Assembly: GCF_001400735.1 (NCBI RefSeq)
Contig: NZ_LJPW01000188.1
Location: forward strand, 43,494-107,493
Direction: 5' to 3'
DNA: 64,000 nucleotides
From: Pseudomonas caricapapayae
Lineage (GTDB): Bacteria > Pseudomonadota > Gammaproteobacteria > Pseudomonadales > Pseudomonadaceae
The translations under genes were made by a program, and so were the position numbers. Positions within the stretch are counted from its first letter, which is position 1. Every line of letters begins with the position of its first letter. Below, piece after piece: positions 1 through 9,068 of the stretch. The notes under the pieces are model-generated. The model ran no database searches. It saw only the letters and a program-made list of their open reading frames with translations, and was not told the DNA's origin.

Positions 1-1327
1 CTGGTCCAACCCGGTGGGTATCGACTCGCTGAATATGAACGGGCGTTTCGAATACCGGTTCAGCGACAGCTGGAAGGGCAGCTTGAGTGCGTCGCGCAGC
101 CGCGTGGTCATCGATGACTACAGCGCCTTTGCGTGGGGCTGTTATGGCTCGGCCAGTTGCGCCGCTGAAGCGGTGCCCAATCATTTCAGTGCCGAGGGTG
201 GTTATGACATCTATGACTTCCGTAGCCCGGACGACACGCGTCGTAACGATGAGGTCGAAGCAGCCATGTCCGGTACCTTCAACACCGGATCACTGGAACA
301 TGAGCTTACCTTCGGCACCAGCGCCTACCGTCGCACCGTCGACACGCGCGGGACCTTCAACGAATTTGTCGGGTCAGGCAACATCAATGAGTCGCCCGAG
401 CAGGTGATACCCTCGACTTTGGCGCTGCCACATACCGAGCGTCGTCTGGACAGCCGCCAGTACGGGCTGTTCGTCATCGACCGGATCCGATTCAGCGAGC
501 AATGGCAAACCGTACTGGGCGGGCGTCAGGTGCGGCTCGACGAGCAGGCCTTCGCCGAGGACGGCAGCGATGCACGGCACACCGAGCGATACGTGTTTCT
601 GCCCCAGGCGGCATTGATCTACAAGCCGGTGGACAATCTTTCGCTCTACACCAGCTACAGCAAGGGCTTGTCGCTGGGTGGTACGGCGGCCTGGTTCACC
701 ACCAATGCCAGCGAAATTCTGGCACCGACCGTATCCCGGCAACTGGAAGCGGGCATCAAGTATGACTGGCAGCGCATGAGCCTTACCGCCGCAGTGTTTC
801 AGGCCCGTCAGGCCTACCAGTATTCCAGGCCCAACGACGACGGGACATTTACTTACGTTCAGCAGGGCGAGCAGAAAAATACCGGGCTGGAGCTGGGTGC
901 AAGCGGCTGGTTGACTGATCGACTGCAGGTGTCCGCCAGTGCAGCGGCCATTCGGGCACGGGTCGAGGGCAGCGGCACCGAGGCCTATGACGATCACCAG
1001 GCGCTCAACGTGCCGCGCTACCGTGGCACCCTGCAGGCCGACTACAGCTTGCCGATTCCCGGGCTTGCGCTGCTCGGGGGCGTTCAATACAGCGCCAGCA
1101 AATACGCTGACCGTGAAGGCTCGGTACAGGTCAACGACTACGCGTTGTTCAACATCGGCAGTCGCTACAGCCAAAAAATAGGTGGTTACGACACTGTCCT
1201 GCGTCTGACCGTGGATAACCTCTTCGACAAACGCTACTGGCGCGATGCTGGCGAGTACCTGGGTGACGATTACCTATTCATGGGCGCTCCCAGAACGGCG
1301 AGATTGTCGGCATCGGTCAATTTTTGA
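1..1327 (+). CDS. TonB-dependent siderophore receptor, C-terminal part (5' end outside window)
   Basis: The reading frame is open from base 2 and runs off the left edge, so this is only the last ~440 residues of an outer-membrane receptor that normally has about 700-800. The visible part is beta-barrel: alternating amphipathic strands, repeated Tyr/Trp/Arg-rich strands such as LYTSYSKGL, and the receptor C-terminal block with VDNLFDKRYW near residue 400. The chain ends in SASVNF, a terminal Phe as expected for BAM-assembled barrels. The plug domain and TonB box are missing because of the window edge. The role inferred from the family is TonB/ExbBD-driven uptake of a ferric siderophore; the substrate cannot be read from the barrel. 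It is followed by a transporter gene on the same strand. Confidence 0.9.
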   Translation, partial: WSNPVGIDSLNMNGRFEYRFSDSWKGSLSASRSRVVIDDYSAFAWGCYGSASCAAEAVPNHFSAEGGYDIYDFRSPDDTRRNDEVEAAMSGTFNTGSLEHELTFGTSAYRRTVDTRGTFNEFVGSGNINESPEQVIPSTLALPHTERRLDSRQYGLFVIDRIRFSEQWQTVLGGRQVRLDEQAFAEDGSDARHTERYVFLPQAALIYKPVDNLSLYTSYSKGLSLGGTAAWFTTNASEILAPTVSRQLEAGIKYDWQRMSLTAAVFQARQAYQYSRPNDDGTFTYVQQGEQKNTGLELGASGWLTDRLQVSASAAAIRARVEGSGTEAYDDHQALNVPRYRGTLQADYSLPIPGLALLGGVQYSASKYADREGSVQVNDYALFNIGSRYSQKIGGYDTVLRLTVDNLFDKRYWRDAGEYLGDDYLFMGAPRTARLSASVNF

Positions 1328-1487
1328 GGCATTTACCGCTTCAGAAGCCTGAGCATGCCGGTTACCGCAGCAAGGCAGCAGGCCGATAACCCAGGCAGGA
1401 CCTGGCGATACATGCGCCTGCAAGCTTTGCTATTCTTCGCGCCCTGTGCGCGCCAGGCGCTTTTTTCAGCCATGTATCGGGGGCTTC

Positions 1488-2804
1488 ATGACGGCCATCG
1501 TTAAATCCACTCCCCAACCTTTCACCCGTGCCGACTACAAGACTCTGAGCCTTGCAGCGCTGGGTGGCGCGCTGGAAATCTACGATTTCATCATCTTCGT
1601 ATTCTTTGCCCTGACGCTGAGCCAGCTGTTTTTTCCGCCCGACATGCCCGAGTGGCTGCGTCTGCTGCAAAGCTTCGGGATCTTCGTGACAGGCTATCTG
1701 GCGCGTCCGCTGGGCGGGATTCTGATGGCGCACTTCGCCGACCGGCTGGGGCGCAAGCGAGTCTTCAGCCTGAGTATTCTGATGATGGCCCTGCCTTGTC
1801 TGCTCATCGGCGTCATGCCCACCTACGCACAGATCGGTTACTGGGCACCGCTGGTATTGCTGGCGCTGCGCATTCTGCAGGGCGCTGCGGTCGGCGGTGA
1901 AGTGCCGAGCGCCTGGGTATTTGTGGCAGAGCACGCGCCCAAGGGGCATCGGGGCTATGCACTGGGGGTACTGCAGGCGGGCCTGACGTTTGGATACCTG
2001 CTCGGGGCGCTGACCGCAACCTGGCTGGCCAGGGTCTTCAGCCCCGGTGAAATCCTCGACTGGGCATGGCGCATTCCTTTTCTGCTGGGCGGTGCATTCG
2101 GCGTAGTGGGTGTATGGCTGCGTCGCTGGCTGAATGAAACGCCTGTGTTCATTGCCATGCACGCCCAGCGCGAAAACCTGCCGACGTTGCCGCTTGGTCA
2201 GGTCCTGCGCGATCACCGCCAATCCCTGCTGCCTGCTGCGCTGCTGACGTTCGTGCTGACCTCTGCCGTGGTCGTGCTGGTGGTCATTACCCCGACCGTC
2301 ATGCAGCAGCGCTTCGGGATCAGCGCCAGCACTACTTTCGCCTTGAGTGCTGTCGGTATCGTCTTTCTCAATATCGGTTGCGTGCTGGCAGGCATGCTGG
2401 TTGACCGCATCGGTGCCTGGCGCGGTGTCATGATCTACAGCCTGCTGCTGCCGCTGGGTATAGGCGTGCTTTACGCCAGCCTGATCCTGCAGTGGATGCC
2501 ATTGGGCTTCGCCTATGCCATGGCCGGGCTGGCGTGCGGGATTGTCGGCGTGGTGCCTTCGGTGATGGTCGGACTGTTCCCGGCGAACATTCGCGTGTCA
2601 GGCATCTCGTTCACTTACAACATCGCCTACGCCTTTTGGGCGAGTACCACGCCATTGTTGCTGATCGCGTTGATGCCTTGGAATATCTGGGTTTGCGTGC
2701 TGTACAGCCTGATCATGGGGGGCGTGGGGCTGACGACCGCTGCGGTATTCGGCCTGCGCCGGGGTGTGGTGGTGGATGACCTTGCAACCGGTCGAAGCGG
2801 ATAG
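1488..2804 (+). CDS. MFS transporter, metabolite:H+ symporter (MHS/citrate-type) family
   Basis: A 438-residue polytopic inner-membrane protein with about 12 hydrophobic segments. The signature between TM2 and TM3 (ARPLGGILMAHFADRLGRKR) and the RILQGAAVGGEVPSAWVFVAE block are typical of metabolite:proton symporters such as citrate, alpha-ketoglutarate and shikimate carriers. I chose ATG 1488 because it starts the conserved N-terminus and has a GGGG stretch upstream; an in-frame start at 1446 would add 14 unconserved residues. It follows the siderophore receptor by 160 bp on the same strand, so it could move a carboxylate linked to that siderophore, but this is only suggested by position. The substrate is unknown. 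Confidence 0.88.
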   Translation: MTAIVKSTPQPFTRADYKTLSLAALGGALEIYDFIIFVFFALTLSQLFFPPDMPEWLRLLQSFGIFVTGYLARPLGGILMAHFADRLGRKRVFSLSILMMALPCLLIGVMPTYAQIGYWAPLVLLALRILQGAAVGGEVPSAWVFVAEHAPKGHRGYALGVLQAGLTFGYLLGALTATWLARVFSPGEILDWAWRIPFLLGGAFGVVGVWLRRWLNETPVFIAMHAQRENLPTLPLGQVLRDHRQSLLPAALLTFVLTSAVVVLVVITPTVMQQRFGISASTTFALSAVGIVFLNIGCVLAGMLVDRIGAWRGVMIYSLLLPLGIGVLYASLILQWMPLGFAYAMAGLACGIVGVVPSVMVGLFPANIRVSGISFTYNIAYAFWASTTPLLLIALMPWNIWVCVLYSLIMGGVGLTTAAVFGLRRGVVVDDLATGRSG

Positions 2805-3274
2805 CATCAAGCCTGTTTCTGCTGGCGCACGTCGTTCTCGCAACCAGCCGCTTACCTGTGTGGGCGGTTTGCGAAAATGAAACATATCAAGAAAGTTCCT
2901 CCGGTCAGGCGCTATCAATTGTAACAAGTGATTGTAATTCTGTTTGCTCAAGTCTATCTTGCGTCCCTCTTTATTACTTTGTTTGTTGATCTGGTTTGCT
3001 CTTGCCTGCCCCGATTCAGAGGTGTTTCGGCTGGCGGATCAAGTATGCTTTCGATAAGTTGATAAGCGTAATTGTTCTGTGTTTGATGTAGGATATTTCT
3101 TCGGTATTTTAATAGTCGATGATTCTTCTTACAGGCTTGCTTTTGGTAAAGCATGGGTTGCTATTCGGTTTTAGTGAAAAGCCAGACTAAATAAAATGGT
3201 TTCTGTGCCGATTTACTTTTTAGGTCATGGAAGACGAATGTAAGAAACATCCTACAAATTTGCTTTAGGGCAAG
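2805..3274. other. AT-rich intergenic stretch without a convincing gene
   Basis: About 470 bases between the MHS transporter and the small LuxR-type gene. Composition is clearly more AT-rich than the flanks from about 2910 on. Short open frames exist on the minus strand but have no ribosome-binding site or recognisable product. It may hold the promoter of the LuxR gene or be scar DNA from an insertion. Confidence 0.5.
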
Positions 3275-3544
3275 ATGATGGCAAGGGGAAGTGGCATGGG
3301 GGTGACAATGAGAGAGCAAGAGGTTCTTGGCCTGTTGCTGCAGGGCTATACGAACAAGGAAATCGCCAGGCAGCTCCGTATCAGTGACTATACGGTTCGC
3401 GATCACGTGTCTTCGTTACTCAGAAAAAACCGCGTAAAGACACGTGCCGAGCTCATGGCGCGTTGTGTTTCTTTATTGCTTCCGGGGAAGTGTAACCGAC
3501 CCCCTACATCTGTCGGATTGCGCAACGAGTCAGTACATCCATAA
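3275..3544 (+). CDS. HTH-only LuxR-type regulator
   Basis: An 89-residue protein made almost entirely of a LuxR/FixJ-type DNA-binding domain: REQEVLGLLLQGYTNKEIAR, then ISDYTVRDHVSSLLRKNRVKTRAELMAR in pieces of the usual helix-turn-helix order. No receiver or autoinducer domain is present. A stop codon at 3266-3268 lies in frame just upstream, so the missing part is not simply a start-site error. AGGG stands before the tandem ATG codons. It may be a stand-alone regulator (GerE-like solo HTH proteins exist) or the surviving 3' end of a longer regulator; the AT-rich DNA upstream fits either. The gene of unknown function 185 bp downstream on the same strand is its most likely partner. Confidence 0.75.
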   Translation: MMARGSGMGVTMREQEVLGLLLQGYTNKEIARQLRISDYTVRDHVSSLLRKNRVKTRAELMARCVSLLLPGKCNRPPTSVGLRNESVHP

Positions 3545-3728
3545 TGTGTCTTGTCACAGCCTATATCTCATCAGGGCGATCAGCATTATCGGGATAGTGC
3601 CCCAAGTTCAATAACCTCAACAGTGCACTACGGTTGCTTTCCGGTGGTCGGCTATCTGGCTGTCCGGAACAGGGGACTTCCAACGTTCGTCCTTGCGACA
3701 AACCGTAAAGAATAAAAAAGGAGCAATC

Positions 3729-4448
3729 ATGACTGTTTGTTTTGTTCGGGGCCGGTCTGAGTCCGATCAGTCATTGCGGCTGGATCCGCATCGGCCCGGT
3801 TTGAATCTCACAACGGACTTCCATCGTCTGGCAAGCCGTCAGTCGGCACTGTCAGTGGCGCAACTTGCCGAGCAGCAGAAAAAACTGTCCGGGCCCGTTG
3901 GCCTGTTTGCCAAACTCTGCCGACAGGTTCGCTCGCATGCACGTCAGGCACCGTTGCTCGAAGATGTCGAGCGGCTCGAAGGGCGCAAACGCAAGTGGCT
4001 GGCCGAGCGGGCTGTGCAGTTCATACTGGGCTTGCACGGCCGCAGGCCAGCGGTCGAAAACCCGTTCAAAGGCCTGTTGCGCGAAAACCTGTGCTGCATC
4101 GTGTTCGATGATGCATCGCTGCACACACTGGTCGAGCGTTACGCTGCTGGCGAAGCGCTGCGGCGTCAGGACAGCGAGTACTTCGTCAAACTCATTGCCA
4201 CGACACGCAACACTGTCGAGCGGCGAATCGTCTTCCACGGCTTGCTCGAACACTTCGACCGGTTGCTGCCGATCGAAAAGAGCATCTATCCGCTCAATTA
4301 CCGCGCCGTCCAGCTTGCTCATCTGGAGCAGGAAGAAACCCTCTACGGCAAGTTGATCATGGAGCAGCCTGTCGCCGCGCTGCTTGAAGTACATACGCCT
4401 GAGTGGCTGTTGGAAAATCTGTCCTCTTTTGAGTTTTCTATTGACTGA
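3729..4448 (+). CDS. Protein of unknown function
   Basis: A 239-residue protein that I do not recognise. ATG 3729 has a good AAGGAG site (AAAAAAGGAGCAATC); the longer in-frame start at 3693 has none. No signal peptide or membrane segment is seen. It is rich in Leu, Arg and Glu, probably all-helical and cytoplasmic, with motifs such as GLFAKLCRQVRSHARQ and a C-terminal acidic tail. It lies downstream of an orphan LuxR-type HTH gene and upstream of a gene remnant, so it may belong to a small accessory region. No function is proposed. Confidence 0.7.
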   Translation: MTVCFVRGRSESDQSLRLDPHRPGLNLTTDFHRLASRQSALSVAQLAEQQKKLSGPVGLFAKLCRQVRSHARQAPLLEDVERLEGRKRKWLAERAVQFILGLHGRRPAVENPFKGLLRENLCCIVFDDASLHTLVERYAAGEALRRQDSEYFVKLIATTRNTVERRIVFHGLLEHFDRLLPIEKSIYPLNYRAVQLAHLEQEETLYGKLIMEQPVAALLEVHTPEWLLENLSSFEFSID

Positions 4449-4596
4449 GCGCGTATTCAGAGGCGGTAGAAAGGTCGGTCAGGTATTCGCACTTGACGCA
4501 GGTTGCGAAAATTTAAAATGGTTAATCAAGGGCTGTTCTCCCGATTTATCAGGCGTTAACGTCAGGACGCCCAGGGGCAAAAAAGTACAGCACTAA

Positions 4597-4710
4597 AAAG
4601 AACTTACTCTGGAAAGCCTGCGAGAAAACATGCGCAACTCGTTCATGAAGGCGATGGGCATCAAGAACTTCTCATCCCCGTTCGACGTACTGTTCAAGGA
4701 CAGGCGTTGA
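4597..4710 (+). pseudogene. Possible 3' remnant of a lost gene
   Basis: After an in-frame stop at 4594-4596 the frame is open to TGA 4708-4710. The last ~34 codons (LESLRENMRNSFMKAMG, then IKNFSSPFDVLFKDRR) have normal high-GC Pseudomonas codon choice, unlike the AT-rich bases just upstream. It looks like the C-terminal tail of a larger protein whose body has been deleted. A 26-residue peptide from ATG 4630 is the alternative. I cannot name the parent family. Confidence 0.35.
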
Positions 4711-4714
4711 CCGG

Positions 4715-5791
4715 TCAGGCATCGGCAATCAGCGGCTGAAGCTCTGGCGGTGCATCCTGAGCGCTGGCCACGCGGTTGCGACCGGTGCTTTTGGCGAGGT
4801 ACAGCGCCTTGTCAGCCTCGTGCAGCCATGACGATGCATCGGGCAGTTCTGGAGTGTAAGCGGCGATGCCAATACTGAGGCTGACCTTGAGATCGCGCTG
4901 CAGAGAGTAGGTCATTTCATCTATCGCCAGGCGCATACGCTCAAGGATTTCCCTCGCTTGAGACAGGCTGGTGTCGGGCAGAATGACGCAGAACTCATCG
5001 CCGCCACAACGTCCGATAAGATCGGAATCACGCAGGTTTTCTATCAGTGCGTCACTGATGCTCTGCAGCACCGTGTCGCCCATGAGGTGGCCGTAGGTAT
5101 CGTTGATAACCTTGAAGTGATCAATGTCGATCAATGCGATGACGCCTTCCTGGCTCTGCTTGCGACTCTTTGCGTACTCCAGATCAAGCAGGTCCTTCCA
5201 CGCGCCATGATTCAGCAGACCTGTCAGGCTGTCGGTGCGGCTTATTTTGCGCAGGATGTTGCGATGCTCCCAGAGCTTCAGTGTGACCTGATGGCTCAGC
5301 CAGCCGATGAAGATAGGGTAGATGACCAGAACCGGGAGGCAGGCGTAGATCTGCGCCATGTTGCCATGCAGATTGACGGCGGGGTTGAGCATGGCCAGCG
5401 AGATCAGCACACCCAGTGCCTGAGCGCACAAGCCTTGCAGCATCAGACGCGGGCCGGCGGCGGCCATGTTATGCATGGCCATCATTGCGATGACCGTGAC
5501 GCTGGGGACGGCACTGAAGCCCATCGCACCGATCCAGAACCCACCCATGAGCGAATCGAAAAGCAGATTGCGCCATTCAGCCTGATAGGGCTCGTGCGAT
5601 TTTTTCGCAATTCGGTAAGCGACATGTGGCCAGATCAATGCATTGAGCAGGGCTAACGACCAAAGCCAGTGTGCAGCATTCACGTAATACAAAGACACAG
5701 CGACAGTGATAAAGCCAACGCTGACACCGAGTGCTCTCGGCGCGTAGATCCGCTTGGCGAATGCCAGTCCCTTGCGGTGATATGAGCTCAT
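4715..5791 (-). CDS. Membrane diguanylate cyclase, MASE2-GGDEF (AdrA/DgcC-like)
   Basis: A 358-residue inner-membrane enzyme predicted to make c-di-GMP from two GTP. The N-terminal ~180 residues carry about five hydrophobic segments and begin like MASE2 sensors (KRIYAPRALGVSVGFITVAV). The C-terminal GGDEF domain begins at SRTDSLTGLLNH, has the metal-binding DIDHFKVINDTYGH, and an intact active-site GGDEF at about residues 263-267. An RDSD motif five residues before GGDEF is a canonical I-site, so product inhibition is expected. The start has AAGGACCT directly upstream. It is monocistronic, facing the gene remnant. Confidence 0.9.
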   Translation of the reverse strand: MSSYHRKGLAFAKRIYAPRALGVSVGFITVAVSLYYVNAAHWLWSLALLNALIWPHVAYRIAKKSHEPYQAEWRNLLFDSLMGGFWIGAMGFSAVPSVTVIAMMAMHNMAAAGPRLMLQGLCAQALGVLISLAMLNPAVNLHGNMAQIYACLPVLVIYPIFIGWLSHQVTLKLWEHRNILRKISRTDSLTGLLNHGAWKDLLDLEYAKSRKQSQEGVIALIDIDHFKVINDTYGHLMGDTVLQSISDALIENLRDSDLIGRCGGDEFCVILPDTSLSQAREILERMRLAIDEMTYSLQRDLKVSLSIGIAAYTPELPDASSWLHEADKALYLAKSTGRNRVASAQDAPPELQPLIADA

Positions 5792-6022
5792 AGGTCCTTA
5801 CCGAACATAACTTCTTGAATCGGTCAGAAACAATTACCCTGGACCGAAAGGCTGGAGTTTGAGCGTTCGCCGGAGCCATGGGAAGAGCATTTTGCTGTGA
5901 TGTGTCAATTTGCTGCACATTGGGGCAGGATGCCTGTCATGGAGTCAATTAACTGACAAGTACAGGGTTAAAACAGGTTCAAAAATATGACGAAACAGGC
6001 AGGCATCTGCAGGTTGAAATAG

Positions 6023-6062
6023 CCGGGCAGTGTAGTTGCATCCTTGCAGGGGCACTGCCCGG
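6023..6062. terminator. Inverted repeat downstream of the MFS efflux gene
   Basis: A 10-bp perfect stem (CCGGGCAGTG with CACTGCCCGG) around a 20-nt loop, 14 bp past the stop of the minus-strand MFS gene. The T-run after it on the minus strand is weak, so termination is plausible but not certain. Confidence 0.45.
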
Positions 6063-6075
6063 TGACTTCTGTAAA

Positions 6076-7293
6076 TCAGCTCAGGTCGGGTTGCGCCCCT
6101 GCCTTGTTTTTCTGAATCCCGGTCATCCATGCAACGGCGATGGCCAGCACTGCAACAACGGCTGCCACATACCCCACTGCATTCAGACCCAAGTGTTCAA
6201 TGGTCAAGCCTCCAATGATCGATCCCAGGCCGATACCGGCGTTGGCAGCCGAAACATTCAGGGTGCCTGCCAGTGCCTGCGCCTGAGGCGCAGCTTTCAT
6301 GACCCTGATCTGGCATATCGGAAACAGCGCTGTGTGAGCAATGCCCCAGATCACCAGTACCACAGCCAGCAGCGGCATGGAGCCTGCGGCGGGTACGCTT
6401 GCCGTCATACCCAATGCCAGCAGTAGCGCAAACGCCATGGTCGAGCCGAGCGGGCTGCGGTCCACATAACGGCCACCCAGCGCATTGCCGATCAGGCCGA
6501 CCGCGCCGAAGCCCATCAACCACCAGCCCACTTGAGCCGATTCGATGCCTGCGATGCGTTCCAGCGTGTCCGCCAGGTAGGTATAGGCACCGAACATGGC
6601 CGTGAACAGCAAGATGGACAGCAGCAAGTTGGCGAGGAACAGCGGATCACGCAGAATTTTTGCCTGCTCGGCGAGGCCCACCTTTGCAGTAGGTTCAAGG
6701 CGTGGCATGGACAGCGCCAGTAGCACCGCCATCAGCGCAGACAACAGCGTCAGTGCCCAGAACGCGCCACGCCAGCCCACGGCGTCTGCAAATACGGTAC
6801 CCAGCGGGATGCCAAACAGCATGGCGGCGGAGATACCGAGGTACACCTGCGCCACAGCCTTGCCAGCGCGTTTCGGCCCGGCCAGCAAGCTTGCGGTTTC
6901 ACTCGCAGTGCCCCAGAACACGGGCAAGGCCAGAGCCGGAATGAAGCGCGCCAGCGCCAGCACCCAGATATTGCTGGATACCGCAGCCAGAGCGTTGGAG
7001 GCCGCGAAGATCAGCAGGATGACGATGAACGTACGCTTGCGGTCCAGGTGTGAAAGCATGGCCGTCAGCGGCGGGCCAAACAGCATTACCGTGAACGCAA
7101 AAAGCGTCACCAGCAGACCGGCAGTCGAGATGGATATTCCCAGATCGCGGGCCAGTGAAGGCAGCAGTCCGATGATGAGAAATTCGGTGGTGACGATCAC
7201 GAAGCCGGCCAGTGCCAGAATCGCGATAGATAAGCCGGCACCTGTCGAGCTTTTGCTCGTGGTGCCGGAAGCGGCAGTTTCCAGAGAAGGCAT
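6076..7293 (-). CDS. MFS efflux transporter (DHA1/arabinose-efflux type)
   Basis: A 405-residue transporter with 12 predicted membrane segments. The MFS motif A region reads as GPPLTAMLSHLDRKRTF, and the N-terminus (GFVIVTTEFLIIGLLPSLARDLGIS) is that of sugar-efflux/multidrug DHA1 proteins such as AraJ, YdhP and NepI. ATG at 7291-7293 gives the usual cytoplasmic N-terminus; an upstream ATG at 7344 would add 17 residues reaching into the regulatory region. It is transcribed divergently from a LysR-type regulator 111 bp away, the common arrangement for a regulator-controlled efflux pump. The substrate is unknown. Confidence 0.87.
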   Translation of the reverse strand: MPSLETAASGTTSKSSTGAGLSIAILALAGFVIVTTEFLIIGLLPSLARDLGISISTAGLLVTLFAFTVMLFGPPLTAMLSHLDRKRTFIVILLIFAASNALAAVSSNIWVLALARFIPALALPVFWGTASETASLLAGPKRAGKAVAQVYLGISAAMLFGIPLGTVFADAVGWRGAFWALTLLSALMAVLLALSMPRLEPTAKVGLAEQAKILRDPLFLANLLLSILLFTAMFGAYTYLADTLERIAGIESAQVGWWLMGFGAVGLIGNALGGRYVDRSPLGSTMAFALLLALGMTASVPAAGSMPLLAVVLVIWGIAHTALFPICQIRVMKAAPQAQALAGTLNVSAANAGIGLGSIIGGLTIEHLGLNAVGYVAAVVAVLAIAVAWMTGIQKNKAGAQPDLS

Positions 7294-7361
7294 GGTACAA
7301 AACCCATAGAAAAATAAGTTCGCCAGCTTATTGCAGAAAAGCATTCCTATCTTTGGTATAT

Positions 7362-7380
7362 ATTCCGCGCATTATGGAAT
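7362..7380. promoter_or_regulatory. Putative LysR-type operator between the MFS and LysR genes
   Basis: ATTCC and GGAAT form an inverted repeat with a 9-nt spacer in the divergent intergenic region, 25 bp before the LysR start codon. LysR-type regulators bind such dyads (T-N11-A class), so this is the best candidate site for autoregulation and pump control. Confidence 0.5.
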
Positions 7381-7404
7381 TAATTTCTTCAATCGGGAGT
7401 TAGT

Positions 7405-8313
7405 GTGCTGTCCACCGACCGTCTCAAGGGCATCGAAACCTTCGTCGCCGTTGCCAATGCAGGGAGTTTTACGGCAGCTGCCGAACGCTTGAACCTGACC
7501 AACTCTGCGGTCAGCAAAAGCGTTGCACGCCTGGAGAATCGCCTGGGCCTGCGCTTGTTCGAGCGGACCACCCGAAGTCTGGCGCTAACGGAAGAAGGCG
7601 CGGCCTATCACGTCGTATGCACACGAATGCTTGCCGACCTCGAGGCTGCCGAGACCGCGCTTGCTGCACAACGCACAGAGCCGGCCGGGCAATTACGCAT
7701 CGATCTGCCTGCGACCTTTGGCCGCTTGCATGCGCTGCCGTTAATCCTGGCTTTTACCGGAGAGCATCACAAGCTGCGCCCGCGGATAACCTTTACCGAT
7801 CGCTTCGTCGATATCATCGAGGAGGGGATCGACCTGGCCGTGCGCATTGGCGGTCCGCCTGTCTGGCCAGCGGGTGTGGCGCACCGGTATCTGGGCACCG
7901 AACGGGTGATCTTCTGCGCGGCACCGGCTTATCTGCAGCGCCACGGTAGGCCGGAAACATTCGAAGACCTGGCCAGTCATGCCTGCATTCTGTTTGGCCG
8001 TGGCGATGGCAGCACCAGCCCCTGGCTATTTGTCGACGATCAGGGGCAGCAGGAGGCGCGCGCTGTCGAAGCGCGGCTGGTTATCGGCAATGGCGAAGCG
8101 CAGGTGGCCGCGGTGACATCGGCGTGGGGCATTGCCCAGTTGGCGACCTGGCTGATCAAGGAACAGTTGCAGCGCGGCGAGCTGGTGGAAATCCTGCCAC
8201 AGTTGGCCACCGACGGCCTGGCCTTGCATCTGGCCTGGCCGCGCAATCGCGAATCGCTACCCAAGGTGCAGGCGCTGGTGGAGCGGTTGTCGGCGGCGTT
8301 GCGGGTGGACTGA
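7405..8313 (+). CDS. LysR-family transcriptional regulator
   Basis: A 302-residue regulator with the standard LysR layout: an N-terminal winged HTH (about residues 7-65, with FVAVANAGSFTAAAERLNLT and SAVSKSVARLENRLGLRLFE) and a C-terminal effector-binding domain (about 90-295). The start is GTG at 7405 with CGGGAG upstream. By the divergent arrangement it most likely controls the adjacent MFS pump and itself. The inducer is not predictable. Confidence 0.9.
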   Translation: MLSTDRLKGIETFVAVANAGSFTAAAERLNLTNSAVSKSVARLENRLGLRLFERTTRSLALTEEGAAYHVVCTRMLADLEAAETALAAQRTEPAGQLRIDLPATFGRLHALPLILAFTGEHHKLRPRITFTDRFVDIIEEGIDLAVRIGGPPVWPAGVAHRYLGTERVIFCAAPAYLQRHGRPETFEDLASHACILFGRGDGSTSPWLFVDDQGQQEARAVEARLVIGNGEAQVAAVTSAWGIAQLATWLIKEQLQRGELVEILPQLATDGLALHLAWPRNRESLPKVQALVERLSAALRVD

Positions 8314-8344
8314 GCCAATCTGATCCAGCCACCCGATTCTCGGT

Positions 8345-8935
8345 TCACTGGCCTATGACAGCCTTTACCAGCGCGGCGTGTTCTTTCGGGCTTTTGGCGT
8401 TGGAGACTACGTTCAGCACGGCTGCGCGGGCACCCGACGCGGCAATGATCGATGTGCTCAACACCTGAGCGTCGCTCATGGTCGCCGAGGTATCCAGCTG
8501 ACGTACACCCAGGCCATTGTTCTTGACGATCTTCTTGTCGCCGAGCTTTTTGAAATCCTTGTAGCCAGCACTCTGCTGGGCAAGTATCCCGGTGACCAGC
8601 CCATCCAGTACTGCACCGTCGTTATCGCTGGCCTGGACGCCCATTGGCATCGGCGTTTCGGTAACGATCAGCACGCGCTTTTCAGCCGCATTGGTGTACA
8701 GCGCCCCGGTTACTCCCTGCGCCTTGGCCTTCTCGTCGATTTCGGGCATCTCGCCCTTCACGTAGCCTGCCGGGATGGTAAACGCCAGTTTGCCGCCCAG
8801 CAGCGAGGCCTTTTGTAGCGCAGCAGAGGCGGGCGCGGCGGCCTGTGCCTTGGTGGCCGCCTGAACGCTGACCACGCTCTGGCAAGCTGCCAGTGCGATG
8901 CCCAAAACAATTGCCTTGAAACCGAAAGACCGCAT
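8345..8935 (-). CDS. Secreted/periplasmic protein of unknown function
   Basis: A 196-residue protein with a clear signal peptide (MRSFGFKAIVLGIALAAC..SVQA). The rest resembles small periplasmic proteins of unknown function: a beta-rich body with FTIPAGYVKGEMPEIDEKAK and a C-terminal KEHAALVKAVIGQ helix. ATG at 8933-8935 has AAAGGAATTTTC upstream; the 34-residue upstream extension lacks these features. The Cys in LAACQS sits in a lipobox-like context (ALAAC), so it could be a lipoprotein. It follows mlaA on the same strand but is separated from it by a strong terminator. Confidence 0.75.
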   Translation of the reverse strand: MRSFGFKAIVLGIALAACQSVVSVQAATKAQAAAPASAALQKASLLGGKLAFTIPAGYVKGEMPEIDEKAKAQGVTGALYTNAAEKRVLIVTETPMPMGVQASDNDGAVLDGLVTGILAQQSAGYKDFKKLGDKKIVKNNGLGVRQLDTSATMSDAQVLSTSIIAASGARAAVLNVVSNAKSPKEHAALVKAVIGQ

Positions 8936-9013
8936 GAAAATTCCTTTTGTCTGTGAGTGGATCGAGTCGTTTGTGCCCGAGGGATACGAGTGGCCGGGCA
9001 GGTAAAAGTGCCC

Positions 9014-9051
9014 ATAAAAAACGGCCAGCAAGATCACTCCGGCTGGCCGTT
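9014..9051 (-). terminator. Rho-independent terminator of the hydrolase-mlaA operon
   Basis: A 10-bp perfect stem (AACGGCCAGC with GCTGGCCGTT), 12-nt loop, followed on the minus strand by TTTTTATG. It lies 18 bp past the mlaA stop. Confidence 0.88.
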
Positions 9052-9068
9052 CTGTTGCTGCGTCAGGC

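Noticed and set aside
4384..4596. 70-codon plus-strand frame after the unknown gene
   Set aside because: It begins inside the previous gene in another phase and runs through AT-rich DNA without a ribosome-binding site.
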